This document shows, piece after piece, positions 51,976 to 59,943 of a stretch of 64,000 bases of DNA. Position 1 is the stretch's first letter, and the number at the start of each line of letters is the position of its first letter. The translations under genes and the position numbers were made by a program. The notes beneath the pieces are model-generated. The model was not told where the DNA came from, searched no databases, and saw nothing but the letters and a program-made list of their open reading frames with translations. The stretch comes from Candidatus Aegiribacteria sp. (GTDB lineage Bacteria > Fermentibacterota > Fermentibacteria > Fermentibacterales > JCC-6), in NCBI GenBank assembly GCA_030594645.1, contig JAUVEU010000001.1, positions 17,405 to 81,404 on the forward strand, written 5' to 3'.

Positions 51976-53229
51976 TTGATTTATATATCATTGACACTGT
52001 TCATATCCCTTACAGGTAGCACTCCTCTTGATCAGGCAATTGAACTTTACCTGATGGGTGATATGAATGGAAGCATTGCAGCACTTGAGATTCTTCTTAC
52101 TGCGGAGGATCTTTCCTTAGATGAAGAAATTCGAGCCTATCACAGACTCGGTGCTGCATACTATGGAATCGGTGAACCTCAAAAAACTGAATCAGCTTTT
52201 CTGAATGTCCTCCTTCTTGATCCATATTACGATCTTGGTCCATGGGAAAATCCAGCCCTCAGACAATTGCTTGATCTTGTAAGGCAGGAAAGCCTGGCTA
52301 CAGTTCTTATCCAGGGAGAACCAGAGGGTGCTCTCGTGTTTATGAACGGCGATTATGTAGGAACGACTCCATACATCCAGGACAACCTTATTGGAGGTCA
52401 GACTTACTCTTTCGCAATTCTTGCGGAAGGTTACAATTCGGACGTACTATCCTGTGAAACGCTTCCCGGACAGCTTCATACAATAGACTACAACATGTCC
52501 ATGATTTCTTCTGAGACCGAAATCGCATTTCTGGACACAACGGCAGTTGAATCTCACCCTGATTTGATTCCCGACGTAATTGAAGAAATGGAAGGTGTTT
52601 CTTCAGACCCTCTGGAAGGTTCAGGACAAACAACAGCAGAAACAACAAACGCAAACTCTGCTGAGATTATCGGATACATAAACACGGATCAGCTGACTGA
52701 ACTACTGCAGGGTGGTATTCAGATGACTTCACTTGGAAACATCGGCCCTCTCTCTTCGGGGGCTGCATCACAGACGGAACCGAGCGGCGACCAGGAACTG
52801 GAAAGAAATCCAACACTATTCGAAAACATCAATCAGACAATTGAGACAACTTCTGAAAGTCAGGCTCGAATGGTTTTCTCCGACATCAACGCGGGAAATG
52901 ATAGTATTCTTCAGACAGCTCCCGGTGCTACATACAGTTCAAGAACCTCAACAGAAATCATGGAAGTTCTTTCCTCTAAATCCAGTTCTCTGGCATTCAT
53001 TTACAACAAGCATCTTCGCGCTGATCCTATCCTTGCAGGAACTGTACTGATAGAAATGATAGTGCAACCCAGCGGCAGAGTTTCAGATGTCTCAATTCTT
53101 GAATCTACAACATACAACCCTGCTTTCGATCTCGAACTTGCAGCAGCTGTGGGAACATGGAGATTCGGTGCGGTGGATGCGGATGAAGGTCCGCTTCCGG
53201 TAATTTATCCCTTCAACTTCTCGCACTGA
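51976..53229 (+). CDS. TPR-PEGA-TonB-type fusion protein
   Basis: 417 residues with a TTG start, AGGAGG five bases before. Residues ~1-95 are TPR-like (AIELYLMGDMNGSIAALEILL). A PEGA domain follows (about 110-175; VLIQGEPEGALVFMNGDYVG). After a linker of ~150 residues rich in Ser, Thr, Gln and Glu, the end is a TonB-C-like domain (GTVLIEMIVQPSGRVSDVSILESTT). The TonB part suggests energy coupling to the outer membrane, but there is no N-terminal membrane helix and no ExbB/D gene nearby. Confidence 0.82.
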   Translation: MIYISLTLFISLTGSTPLDQAIELYLMGDMNGSIAALEILLTAEDLSLDEEIRAYHRLGAAYYGIGEPQKTESAFLNVLLLDPYYDLGPWENPALRQLLDLVRQESLATVLIQGEPEGALVFMNGDYVGTTPYIQDNLIGGQTYSFAILAEGYNSDVLSCETLPGQLHTIDYNMSMISSETEIAFLDTTAVESHPDLIPDVIEEMEGVSSDPLEGSGQTTAETTNANSAEIIGYINTDQLTELLQGGIQMTSLGNIGPLSSGAASQTEPSGDQELERNPTLFENINQTIETTSESQARMVFSDINAGNDSILQTAPGATYSSRTSTEIMEVLSSKSSSLAFIYNKHLRADPILAGTVLIEMIVQPSGRVSDVSILESTTYNPAFDLELAAAVGTWRFGAVDADEGPLPVIYPFNFSH

Positions 53230-53269
53230 TAAAACATAAACAGTATCAAATCATGAATTGGAGAGCAAA

Positions 53270-53863
53270 TTGAGTGAAAGCAGAGTACTTCAGATTCTCA
53301 GGTCATGCAATGCTTTATTGGAAGGACATTTCAGGTATACTTCCGGCCGCCATGGCAGCGAGTACTTCGAGAAAATCCGCATAGTTCTGGAACCACGCTT
53401 TGTCGATGAACTCGGCAGAATGATGGCTGCACAAATGGATGCGCTAAAAGATGAGATTGATGTAGTTTGTGCTCCTGCTTATGGAGCCATAGTGTTTGGA
53501 TTTTCCACAGCACTGCATATGAGTAAAAACTTCGCTTTTCTTCAGAGAAACAGTGACGGTAATATGTCTGTTCGATCTGGTTTCAAAGATCTCATTGCGG
53601 ACAGCAGAATACTGCTTATTGAGGATGTATCCACAACTGGTGGAAGTATCATCGAATCAATAAGCGCACTGGAAGCACTCAATGCCAGGGTGGTTCAAGT
53701 CGGACTTATTGTGGATAGAACAGCCGGAACTTTGAATATAGGAGTACCATATAAAGCACTCCTGTCTGTAAAAGCGGAAAGCTGGCCTCAGGATGAGTGT
53801 CCTCTTTGCAACAGGGGGATTCCGATTACAACACCAGGTTCATCCGGTAAAACCTCTGTATAA
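53270..53863 (+). CDS. pyrE: Orotate phosphoribosyltransferase
   Basis: 197 residues, start TTG at 53270 with GGAGAG (53260-53265) before it; TTG at 53258 is an alternative. PRTase pattern: TSGRHGSEYFEK (residues near 25-35), VVCAPAYGAIVFG, and LLIEDVSTTGGSIIESI, the PRPP-binding loop. It makes OMP from orotate and PRPP in pyrimidine synthesis. It lies 40 bases after the TonB-type gene. Confidence 0.92.
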   Translation: MSESRVLQILRSCNALLEGHFRYTSGRHGSEYFEKIRIVLEPRFVDELGRMMAAQMDALKDEIDVVCAPAYGAIVFGFSTALHMSKNFAFLQRNSDGNMSVRSGFKDLIADSRILLIEDVSTTGGSIIESISALEALNARVVQVGLIVDRTAGTLNIGVPYKALLSVKAESWPQDECPLCNRGIPITTPGSSGKTSV

Positions 53864-53884
53864 CAGAAACCGCATCACCGGTTA

Positions 53885-54796
53885 TTATTGCTTTCGAGTA
53901 CAGGATATCACCCGGTTTCGTCCTGCTTCCTTTGCTCTGTAAAGAGAAGCATCAGCAGCAGATACAAGCGCTGAGGAGTGTTGAACCGAAAGAGCTGCAG
54001 TACAGGTTCCGATGCTGCAGGTAATTCTAAGCCCTTGAATAATGCTATCCAGATTCATTTCCACTATTTCAATTCGAATTCGCTCTGCGATTAAAACTGC
54101 TTCATCATTCTGAGTTCTGGGAAGTACAATAAGAAACTCCTCACCACCGTAACGGCCAATTCTGTCAAATGACCTGCATTTCTCGATAAGCTTTTTGGAG
54201 AAGGAGATTAACACCTGATCTCCTGCCTGATGGCCGTACGTATCGTTAACCGCTTTGAATTTGTCCAGGTCCAGCATGAGTACGCTTGTCGATGTACCTT
54301 CCCTCCTTCCCCGATCAAGTTCCATATCGAGTTCTTTTAGAATCGCGGCATGATTAAGAAGTCCGGTAAGACCGTCAGTTCTTACAAGGTAACTAAGCTG
54401 TCGGTTTAACTCGACTAATTCCAATTCGAGTTGCGCGGTCCTTATTCCAACTCCTATCCTCGCTCTGAGTTCAGTTGAATCAGTCATCTTGGTGATGTAA
54501 TCATTTGCTCCAGCCTTCAGGGCCTCACTGATACGATTAGATCCTTCGCGGGCACTGTTCATTATGATGTAACAGATATTCCCGTTCTCAATATCTCGTA
54601 TGGCTCGGCAGGCATCTATCCCGTCCATACCGGGCATCATCCAGTCAAGAACAACAACAGGATACCCATTCTGCTTGATCTGATCAAGCGCAGAATTACC
54701 GTCGTTCACGGTAACAGGTTCATGCCCCATATCTGAAATCAGTTTGGATATGACTTTCCTGATAATCGGATCATCATCCGCAATAAGAATTTTCAT
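53885..54796 (-). CDS. Response-regulator diguanylate cyclase (REC-GGDEF)
   Basis: 303 residues. The REC domain (1-120) has IADDDP (acidic pocket), VVVLDWMMPGMDG (phosphorylated Asp) and a Lys in ITKMTDS. The GGDEF domain (about 140-300) has YGGEEF, an active form, and RSFD five residues upstream, matching the RxxD inhibitory site. It makes cyclic di-GMP when phosphorylated and is shut off by product. No sensor kinase is adjacent. Confidence 0.92.
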   Translation of the reverse strand: MKILIADDDPIIRKVISKLISDMGHEPVTVNDGNSALDQIKQNGYPVVVLDWMMPGMDGIDACRAIRDIENGNICYIIMNSAREGSNRISEALKAGANDYITKMTDSTELRARIGVGIRTAQLELELVELNRQLSYLVRTDGLTGLLNHAAILKELDMELDRGRREGTSTSVLMLDLDKFKAVNDTYGHQAGDQVLISFSKKLIEKCRSFDRIGRYGGEEFLIVLPRTQNDEAVLIAERIRIEIVEMNLDSIIQGLRITCSIGTCTAALSVQHSSALVSAADASLYRAKEAGRNRVISCTRKQ

Positions 54797-54988
54797 TCAG
54801 ATTTCCATTCCTCTTCCTATGTAAATCAATATACAATATTCATTGAAGATGCCATTAAAACAAGAGCATATGAGAAAAAGCAAATCTCATCCACACATTG
54901 AACCAGACTTATTCGAAGCTCTGCTGTAATAGAATAGTGGTGAAATGCACAAGTTGATATCAGTGTTATACGAAATTTATGAATGAAT

Positions 54989-55867
54989 TCATGATAAGGG
55001 ATTCTGATTGAAAAATTCTGAAAGCTGTTTGTAAAGGTCAGGAGCTCTCTTTTTCATTTCAAGCGGTTTCTCAAAGAAAGCTTCGACTGAACAGGCAAAA
55101 AATTCAGCCGGATTGGTACCAGCGTACTGACGAAGTATCGATCTTCCGGAATGAACTTTTTCAAACTCGGCCTGCATGACCTCCACCCATGGACGATAAG
55201 CTCCCAGTGACAATTCGCTGGGAACTCCATCCGGATGATAGCCATCCAGAATATGAGCGAACTCATGATACCCTACATTGTATCCATCATTATCATGCTG
55301 AAATCCGCGAAGCAGATGCGGAAGTGAGAGAATTACGTTACCTGCGGAATGTACAAGTCCGGCAGCAGCGGTATCTGTCCCTTTTAAATCAGTGGAATAT
55401 GACCCGTCCGTCCTGAAGCCTCCGGGGTATATAAGGATATCACCAAAATCACGATACTCCCATTCCGGTCTCTTAAAGATAAGACGTATGGCGGTTGCCG
55501 CTACAAGCAGTTCAATCTTCCTTGTAATCTCTACATCATCGATACCCGTAATGGTATGTTCTGACAGGAATATCGCCAGATCGGCTTCATAGGTGTGCTT
55601 ATCCTCATTTGAAAGAGATGTGTAGAATGATACCCATTCTGATAGTATCTTCCTGTCTTCATCTGTAAGAGGATTTTTCGAGATTCCTCTTCTTTTCAGA
55701 TATTTCGGATAGTAAAAAACAAAATAGTACAACCCACCGCCGGCAAATACGAATGGGATAACTATCAATGCCTTACCTGTAACAATGAATGGAAGACTGA
55801 ATAATATGCAGGACAGAGCGGTAAGAATAAGTCGGAATTCGATCTGCCTGCGCGGGAATATTTCCAT
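54989..55867 (-). CDS. mtfA: MtfA-like zinc peptidase
   Basis: 292 residues. Two helices near the N-terminus (residues 8-55), then the M90/MtfA domain with VGYHEFAHILDGYHPDG: HExxH gives the zinc His pair and the active Glu. In E. coli MtfA is a soluble peptidase controlling Mlc; this one is membrane-anchored, so the target may differ. Five bases downstream of the coiled-coil gene, probably one operon. Confidence 0.88.
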   Translation of the reverse strand: MEIFPRRQIEFRLILTALSCILFSLPFIVTGKALIVIPFVFAGGGLYYFVFYYPKYLKRRGISKNPLTDEDRKILSEWVSFYTSLSNEDKHTYEADLAIFLSEHTITGIDDVEITRKIELLVAATAIRLIFKRPEWEYRDFGDILIYPGGFRTDGSYSTDLKGTDTAAAGLVHSAGNVILSLPHLLRGFQHDNDGYNVGYHEFAHILDGYHPDGVPSELSLGAYRPWVEVMQAEFEKVHSGRSILRQYAGTNPAEFFACSVEAFFEKPLEMKKRAPDLYKQLSEFFNQNPLS

Positions 55868-55872
55868 GAAGC

Positions 55873-56436
55873 CTACATTTCTTTTATGAAATGCCGCTCC
55901 ACATGTATTCTCTTGAGTTCTCTGGCGAAGATTTTCCTGTCAACTTCTTCACTCTTCAGTTCCTGCTCGGCTTCCTCAAGCTTATGCTTCTCAAGACGGA
56001 AAGCTCTCCAGGCTTTGCTGTAAATTTCTCTCAGCCGGGCAAGTTCCTCTGATTCCAGTTTTGTTCCCTCAGCGTCTTCGGTAGCTTCTCTGGCTTTCTG
56101 GAAAGCCGCTCTTGCTTCTGACGCCAGTTTTATCTCCTCTTTTACTTCCTGCCTGAACTCCTTTATCTCATCCTCGCTGAAACTCATTTCCTCTTTGATA
56201 GCCTCTTCAATTTCATCAAGCAGCGGGGAAAGAAATGATCGCATATCATCGATAAAATCCTGATAGCGTTGAACTGTTCGGACAAGTTTCTTCTCTTTGC
56301 GTTTGTTCTGAATAACGATGAGTTTTTCCTGCCAGATGTGCAGCTGGCGAAAACTGTCAACAAGATCTTTTCGAAGTGAGTTCTTGTAGTGAATGTCTGT
56401 CTTCAATCTTCTTTCGGATGTAGTATGATCGTTCAT
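55873..56436 (-). CDS. Coiled-coil hypothetical protein
   Basis: 187 residues, almost all helical and highly charged: RKEKKLVRTVQRYQDFIDDM and long Glu/Lys/Arg stretches. GGGAG lies before the start. No membrane segment or signal. It is directly upstream of the MtfA-like peptidase and may bind or regulate it; nothing more can be read. Confidence 0.72.
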   Translation of the reverse strand: MNDHTTSERRLKTDIHYKNSLRKDLVDSFRQLHIWQEKLIVIQNKRKEKKLVRTVQRYQDFIDDMRSFLSPLLDEIEEAIKEEMSFSEDEIKEFRQEVKEEIKLASEARAAFQKAREATEDAEGTKLESEELARLREIYSKAWRAFRLEKHKLEEAEQELKSEEVDRKIFARELKRIHVERHFIKEM

Positions 56437-56538
56437 ATGATTACTCCCTCTATATTAATTTCAAATTAGCAAGGTGTTGATATTTTTTCGAATGGAAACA
56501 GTGTCGATAAATGGCGCATAAACCACTTTTTGTCAAGG

Positions 56539-57087
56539 TTATTCCCTGGCGGCTCCTGACTTGCTTTCTGAATCCCGCTGTTGCTCTGCGTCCTTCTCAA
56601 GCGCGGCATAACTGAACCTTATTCCCTCTTCTGGAATGAGTCCCAGCTTTTCAACCGCGTTCATTACATCATCCTCCGAGTGAGCCTCCACCTCCACAAA
56701 ACAGCCAAACCAGAGTTCATCCAGACATATCTGAGCTTCTCCAAGGCTGCACTCCCTTCTAATCTTGTCATATCTGTACACTACGCCATACCCCAGAAGG
56801 CTTAGGAGTTCCAGAGCATCCTTCATGGAACAATCCAGTATAGCTTCCTTTTCCAGTCTTACTTTAAGAGCGGTGGCTGGAAGAGGTTTCTTGACTGTCA
56901 GGAGAGTTCCATTCTCCGCGTTTCGCAAACGGAGAAGCACATCTCTTTCCCTTAGAGGTCCGCCCATAAGATCCAGTATCAGGTTCTTTTCTTCAACCGG
57001 ATCTCCGATAGAAATACCCAGTTCATCCAGTCTCTTCTCGATATTCGAGAAATTCTCTAATTTGAACTTGAGTTCCATCTCAAGCAA
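56539..57087 (-). CDS. CYTH-domain protein (class IV adenylate cyclase/triphosphatase type)
   Basis: 182 residues from a TTG at 57087, preceded by AGGAG; an ATG at 57078 or 57129 is possible. The N-terminus has EMELKFKL, the ExExK signature of the CYTH tunnel, then LLRLRNAENGTLLTVKKP and CLDELWFGCFVEVEAHSEDD with the acidic and basic residues facing the tunnel. CYTH proteins act on triphosphates: cAMP-forming cyclase (CyaB), thiamine triphosphatase or inorganic triphosphatase. Which one applies is open. Confidence 0.85.
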   Translation of the reverse strand: MLEMELKFKLENFSNIEKRLDELGISIGDPVEEKNLILDLMGGPLRERDVLLRLRNAENGTLLTVKKPLPATALKVRLEKEAILDCSMKDALELLSLLGYGVVYRYDKIRRECSLGEAQICLDELWFGCFVEVEAHSEDDVMNAVEKLGLIPEEGIRFSYAALEKDAEQQRDSESKSGAARE

Positions 57088-57155
57088 TGTTTCATCTCCT
57101 CTGAATTTAATGATATTTGACCATGGCACTATGATAACGTAAATTTCAGGCTTGC

Positions 57156-57241
57156 GGAGGACTAGTCTAATTGGTAAGGCAGCGGATTTGAAATCCGCCG
57201 GGTTTAATCCCTTCGGGGTTCGAGTCCCCGGTCCTCCGCCA
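57156..57241 (+). tRNA. tRNA-Ser (anticodon TGA)
   Basis: 86 bases. Acceptor stem GGAGGAC (57156-57162) pairs with GTCCTCC, then discriminator G and an encoded CCA. Anticodon stem GCGGA/TCCGC with loop TTTGAAA gives anticodon TGA, reading UCA codons. A long variable arm (GGG/CCC stem) and a T arm with TTCGAGT are typical of class II tRNA-Ser. Confidence 0.92.
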
Positions 57242-57329
57242 TTGTTTTTACCGGGGATGAGAAGCCCGAAGGGGTGAGTTTATCCTGAGCGAGCACCGCG
57301 AGTCGAAGGAAGTCCCCGGTCCTCCGCCA
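57222..57329. repeat. Duplicated 3' end of tRNA-Ser
   Basis: The last 19 bases of the tRNA (AGTCCCCGGTCCTCCGCCA, 57223-57241) occur again at 57311-57329. Between the copies (57242-57310) lies a short segment containing CCTGAGCGAGCACCGCGAG, which resembles common dispersed repeats found near bacterial tRNA genes. Such tRNA-end duplications often mark attachment sites of integrated elements; here the interval is under 100 bases. Confidence 0.6.
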
Positions 57330-57344
57330 GTTTTTTATCGACCC

Positions 57345-57378
57345 AAAAAAGGAAGCGGAGGAAATTTCCTCCGCCTCC
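57345..57378 (-). terminator. Terminator of the lipoprotein gene ending at 57401
   Basis: GGAAGCGGAGGAAA (57351-57364) pairs with TTTCCTCCGCCTCC (57365-57378) with one mismatch. Read on the minus strand it is followed by six T residues (complement of 57345-57350). Confidence 0.8.
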
Positions 57379-57400
57379 TTCCTACTAAAACTATGCGGTC

Positions 57401-57763
57401 CTAGAATGCCATTCCTTCAAGTTTCCAGTTACCATCATCAAGTATCAGTTCAATTTCGTCTTCGGTGGTTTCACCCATGAATCCTATTGAAAAGAATACT
57501 ACAGCGTTTTCACCATCTTCAGCGATTTCGCTTCCGGTTACTTCGATTTCCATCATTTCAAACACGGGACCCATTTCAGCGAGCATTGGACGTTCATCCT
57601 CTGGAATTCCGCCCTGAATGAATTCCGCAGCCTTATCGATATTGCCATCTTTTACCGCATCAAAAAAGCCCTGTACGGCATCCTCAGGATTACCTGCACC
57701 GCCGCCGCCACAAGCCATAAGAGCAAGCCCGACAATACTTAGAACAACAAGAAATTTACGCAT
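57401..57763 (-). CDS. Small lipoprotein, DUF4878/NTF2-like
   Basis: 120 residues from ATG at 57763, preceded by GGAGG; the in-frame ATG at 57838 has no such site. Lipobox-like ALMACGG and a Gly-rich linker, then an NTF2-like helical and beta domain (AVQGFFDAVKDGNIDKAAEF). It closely resembles the protein at 57976, which lies upstream, so it is a tandem paralogue. Confidence 0.82.
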   Translation of the reverse strand: MRKFLVVLSIVGLALMACGGGGAGNPEDAVQGFFDAVKDGNIDKAAEFIQGGIPEDERPMLAEMGPVFEMMEIEVTGSEIAEDGENAVVFFSIGFMGETTEDEIELILDDGNWKLEGMAF

Positions 57764-57874
57764 CTTCAACCTCCGGTTGATTATTTCAGAAATTGCAGAT
57801 TTCATGAAAGATGAAATCCTGCAGCTTCTGATGAACAAAATTAGGACTGAGGTATACTACATATTATCGAAAGT

Positions 57875-57958
57875 GGCGTCAGGTCTTTACTTTTAGCAGC
57901 TTTCATATGTCTATAAGATAATACTTCAGAAAAGTGCTAAAAGTAAAGACCCGACGCC
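57875..57958. repeat. 84-bp inverted-repeat element between the lipoprotein paralogues
   Basis: Two 24-base arms (57875-57898 and 57935-57958), GGCGTCAGGTC and onwards, match as inverted repeats with one difference; the centre is 36 bases. It lies between the paralogous lipoprotein genes and contains no gene. Its arms resemble in pattern those at 28020-28147 (GGxC, then A/T-rich). Confidence 0.65.
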
Positions 57959-57975
57959 CTGTATTTAAGTAATAC

Positions 57976-58341
57976 CTATATTACGCCTTCTTCAAGAACC
58001 CATTTTCCGTTTTCCATGAACAGCTCGACTTCTTGTTCATCGGTCTGACCCATAAAGTCTACCTCAAGAATTACAACAGCTTCGTCACCCTCGATTTCTG
58101 AACTGATTATCTCGAATTCGATGGCTGCCATAATGCTCAGCATTTCTTCAGCCATCTCTTTTTCCTCGTCTGTCATCTCCTCACGTTCACTTTCAGGCAT
58201 ATATTGCATCATTCCATCAATATCACCTGACTTCATGGCATCGAGATAACCTTTTACAACATCCTCAGGGCTGGCAGCACTTCCGCCACAAGCCATTGAT
58301 GCAAGCCCAATAATTCCAAGGACAGCAAGAAGTTTACGCAT
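57976..58341 (-). CDS. Small lipoprotein, DUF4878/NTF2-like (paralogue)
   Basis: 121 residues. Lipobox-like ASMACGG, a linker, then an NTF2-like domain (DVVKGYLDAMKSGDIDGMMQY) and an acidic middle. Its C-terminus (VELFMENGKWVLEEGVI) matches that of the neighbouring paralogue. GGAGG precedes the ATG. NTF2-like folds bind small ligands or mediate dimer contacts; function unknown. Confidence 0.82.
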   Translation of the reverse strand: MRKLLAVLGIIGLASMACGGSAASPEDVVKGYLDAMKSGDIDGMMQYMPESEREEMTDEEKEMAEEMLSIMAAIEFEIISSEIEGDEAVVILEVDFMGQTDEQEVELFMENGKWVLEEGVI

Positions 58342-58477
58342 TATAACCTCCGATTGAATGTTTCAGGAGCATCACATATTTCCAGAACAATGAAATCCTG
58401 CAATCCCTGACGTTCCATATACGAATAAATAATACTACACACCGGAACTCTCCGAAGTCAACAGGCTGAAAAAACTG

Positions 58478-58960
58478 TCAGAAGACCCGTTCAAGAATCG
58501 AAGATCCGGTAACTTTCCAGGTGGATTCTTCCCAGACCACCTGTAGATTCAGAGAATATCCTGAAGACCATTTGAAGACAACAGTTGCATTACGGCCATT
58601 CAAGGAGGCTTCTTCCGATACGATATTACATAGTGGAGGCAGGTAGGTATTCTCAAGAACAATGGAAATAATATCAGAATAAGTCATCCACTGCAGATCA
58701 TATACAGAGACAGACAGGCCCGCGCTTAGAAGAAATTCTTCAATCAGTCCGGAGTCGGTTTCCGCAAGTTCCTTAATCTGCTCAATTCTGGTTTCAATCT
58801 GCACACAGAGACTCTCTGACATCAGATCAAGAAACCATTGCCCATCCTGACTCTCCACAGCGTAAAGCAGATCCCATGCAGTATCAACAGGCGTTGCCGG
58901 AACAATCGAAGACAGAGACAGAATAAGAGCAGCTGTCAGGAGATTCCGCAGGAGATCCAT
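58478..58960 (-). CDS. Secreted NTF2-like hypothetical protein
   Basis: 160 residues with GGGAAGGG before the ATG. Signal peptide (MDLLRNLLTAALILSLSSIVPA), then VDTAWDLLYAVESQDGQWFLDLM and a C-terminal beta half (ATVVFKWSSGYSLNLQVVWEESTWKV), a layout like the two lipoproteins nearby. The start overlaps the PHP gene stop by 25 bases, so it is translated with it. Confidence 0.72.
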   Translation of the reverse strand: MDLLRNLLTAALILSLSSIVPATPVDTAWDLLYAVESQDGQWFLDLMSESLCVQIETRIEQIKELAETDSGLIEEFLLSAGLSVSVYDLQWMTYSDIISIVLENTYLPPLCNIVSEEASLNGRNATVVFKWSSGYSLNLQVVWEESTWKVTGSSILERVF

Positions 58961-59904
58961 GTTTTCCCTTCCCTGATAATCGATATGCAGAACCTGCCAT
59001 CTTCAGCAATTTCAAATTTGTGTCTTCCAGAAAGATGAACTCCTTTATTGACAATCTTACCAGAGTTATTTATCACAATTTCTCCCTTTACAGGAAGATC
59101 AATCACTACTTCACCATCAGCTTTCGAAGCTCTGAATCCTTTCGCATCTCCATACAGATGGTTACTTATAAAGCATTTACCATCTCGAAGTACGGAGATG
59201 AGCTGAGTTTCAGCTTCATCGACAGAATCTGACAGTTCCTTATCAAGAAGAATATGAGTTCTGAGCCTTCCGAACAGCATTCCATATGGAAAAACTTTCA
59301 CTGCCAGTGCTCCAAAACCATACCTGAACGCATGCGCATCGGGGCCTCCGATCGCGCATCCTCCGACAGCTTTCCATAACTCTACCGCAGAAGGATCCGG
59401 ATGTTCCACATACCTGTCCGGAAACAGAAGCTTCCGGGGGGCATTAAAAACACTTATTCCGGCCTTCCATTCGGACATGTAATTCCAGATTTCAACACCG
59501 GATAATCCTGATACATGTTCATGTGTCCATGGATAACTTCGAGTTCCACGCAGCTTTCCCGCGGTTTCTGTGGGATGAGCTGCAATGCATATCCCTCCGT
59601 TTCTGTTCACGAAATTGATCTGTTCCCCTGTATCATAGGAATTCGGAAGTCTATCAACGCCGTATACAAGAAGGTGATTGTTCTCAGATTGATCTTCGAG
59701 TTCAGCTCCCACCAGCACAAAAAGATCATCGTGCCAGCCGCCAAAACCCTCATCTCTGATTTGAAGAGTGTTATGATCGTTAATACCGAGTACATCCACA
59801 CCGGATGATAAGGCTTCCTCGATCACTTCAGTTATGGAAGCAGTTCCATCAGACGCATCTGTATGAACATGCAGAATGGCGATTTTCTCTATCAGGCTGG
59901 ACAT
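58936..59904 (-). CDS. PHP-domain phosphoesterase
   Basis: 322 residues. HVHTDASDG (first metal motif, HxH and Asp) and INDHNTL (second) identify the PHP fold; EDQSENNHLLVYG, CIAAHPTE and GGPDAHAFRYG complete the metal site. The C-terminal ~70 residues are beta-rich. These enzymes cut phosphoester bonds, often nucleotide or oligonucleotide substrates. Substrate unknown. Confidence 0.87.
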   Translation of the reverse strand: MSSLIEKIAILHVHTDASDGTASITEVIEEALSSGVDVLGINDHNTLQIRDEGFGGWHDDLFVLVGAELEDQSENNHLLVYGVDRLPNSYDTGEQINFVNRNGGICIAAHPTETAGKLRGTRSYPWTHEHVSGLSGVEIWNYMSEWKAGISVFNAPRKLLFPDRYVEHPDPSAVELWKAVGGCAIGGPDAHAFRYGFGALAVKVFPYGMLFGRLRTHILLDKELSDSVDEAETQLISVLRDGKCFISNHLYGDAKGFRASKADGEVVIDLPVKGEIVINNSGKIVNKGVHLSGRHKFEIAEDGRFCISIIREGKTWISCGIS

Positions 59905-59943
59905 AGCGAGTCTATTGAATATTCAATCAGAGCAGAAATCAGT

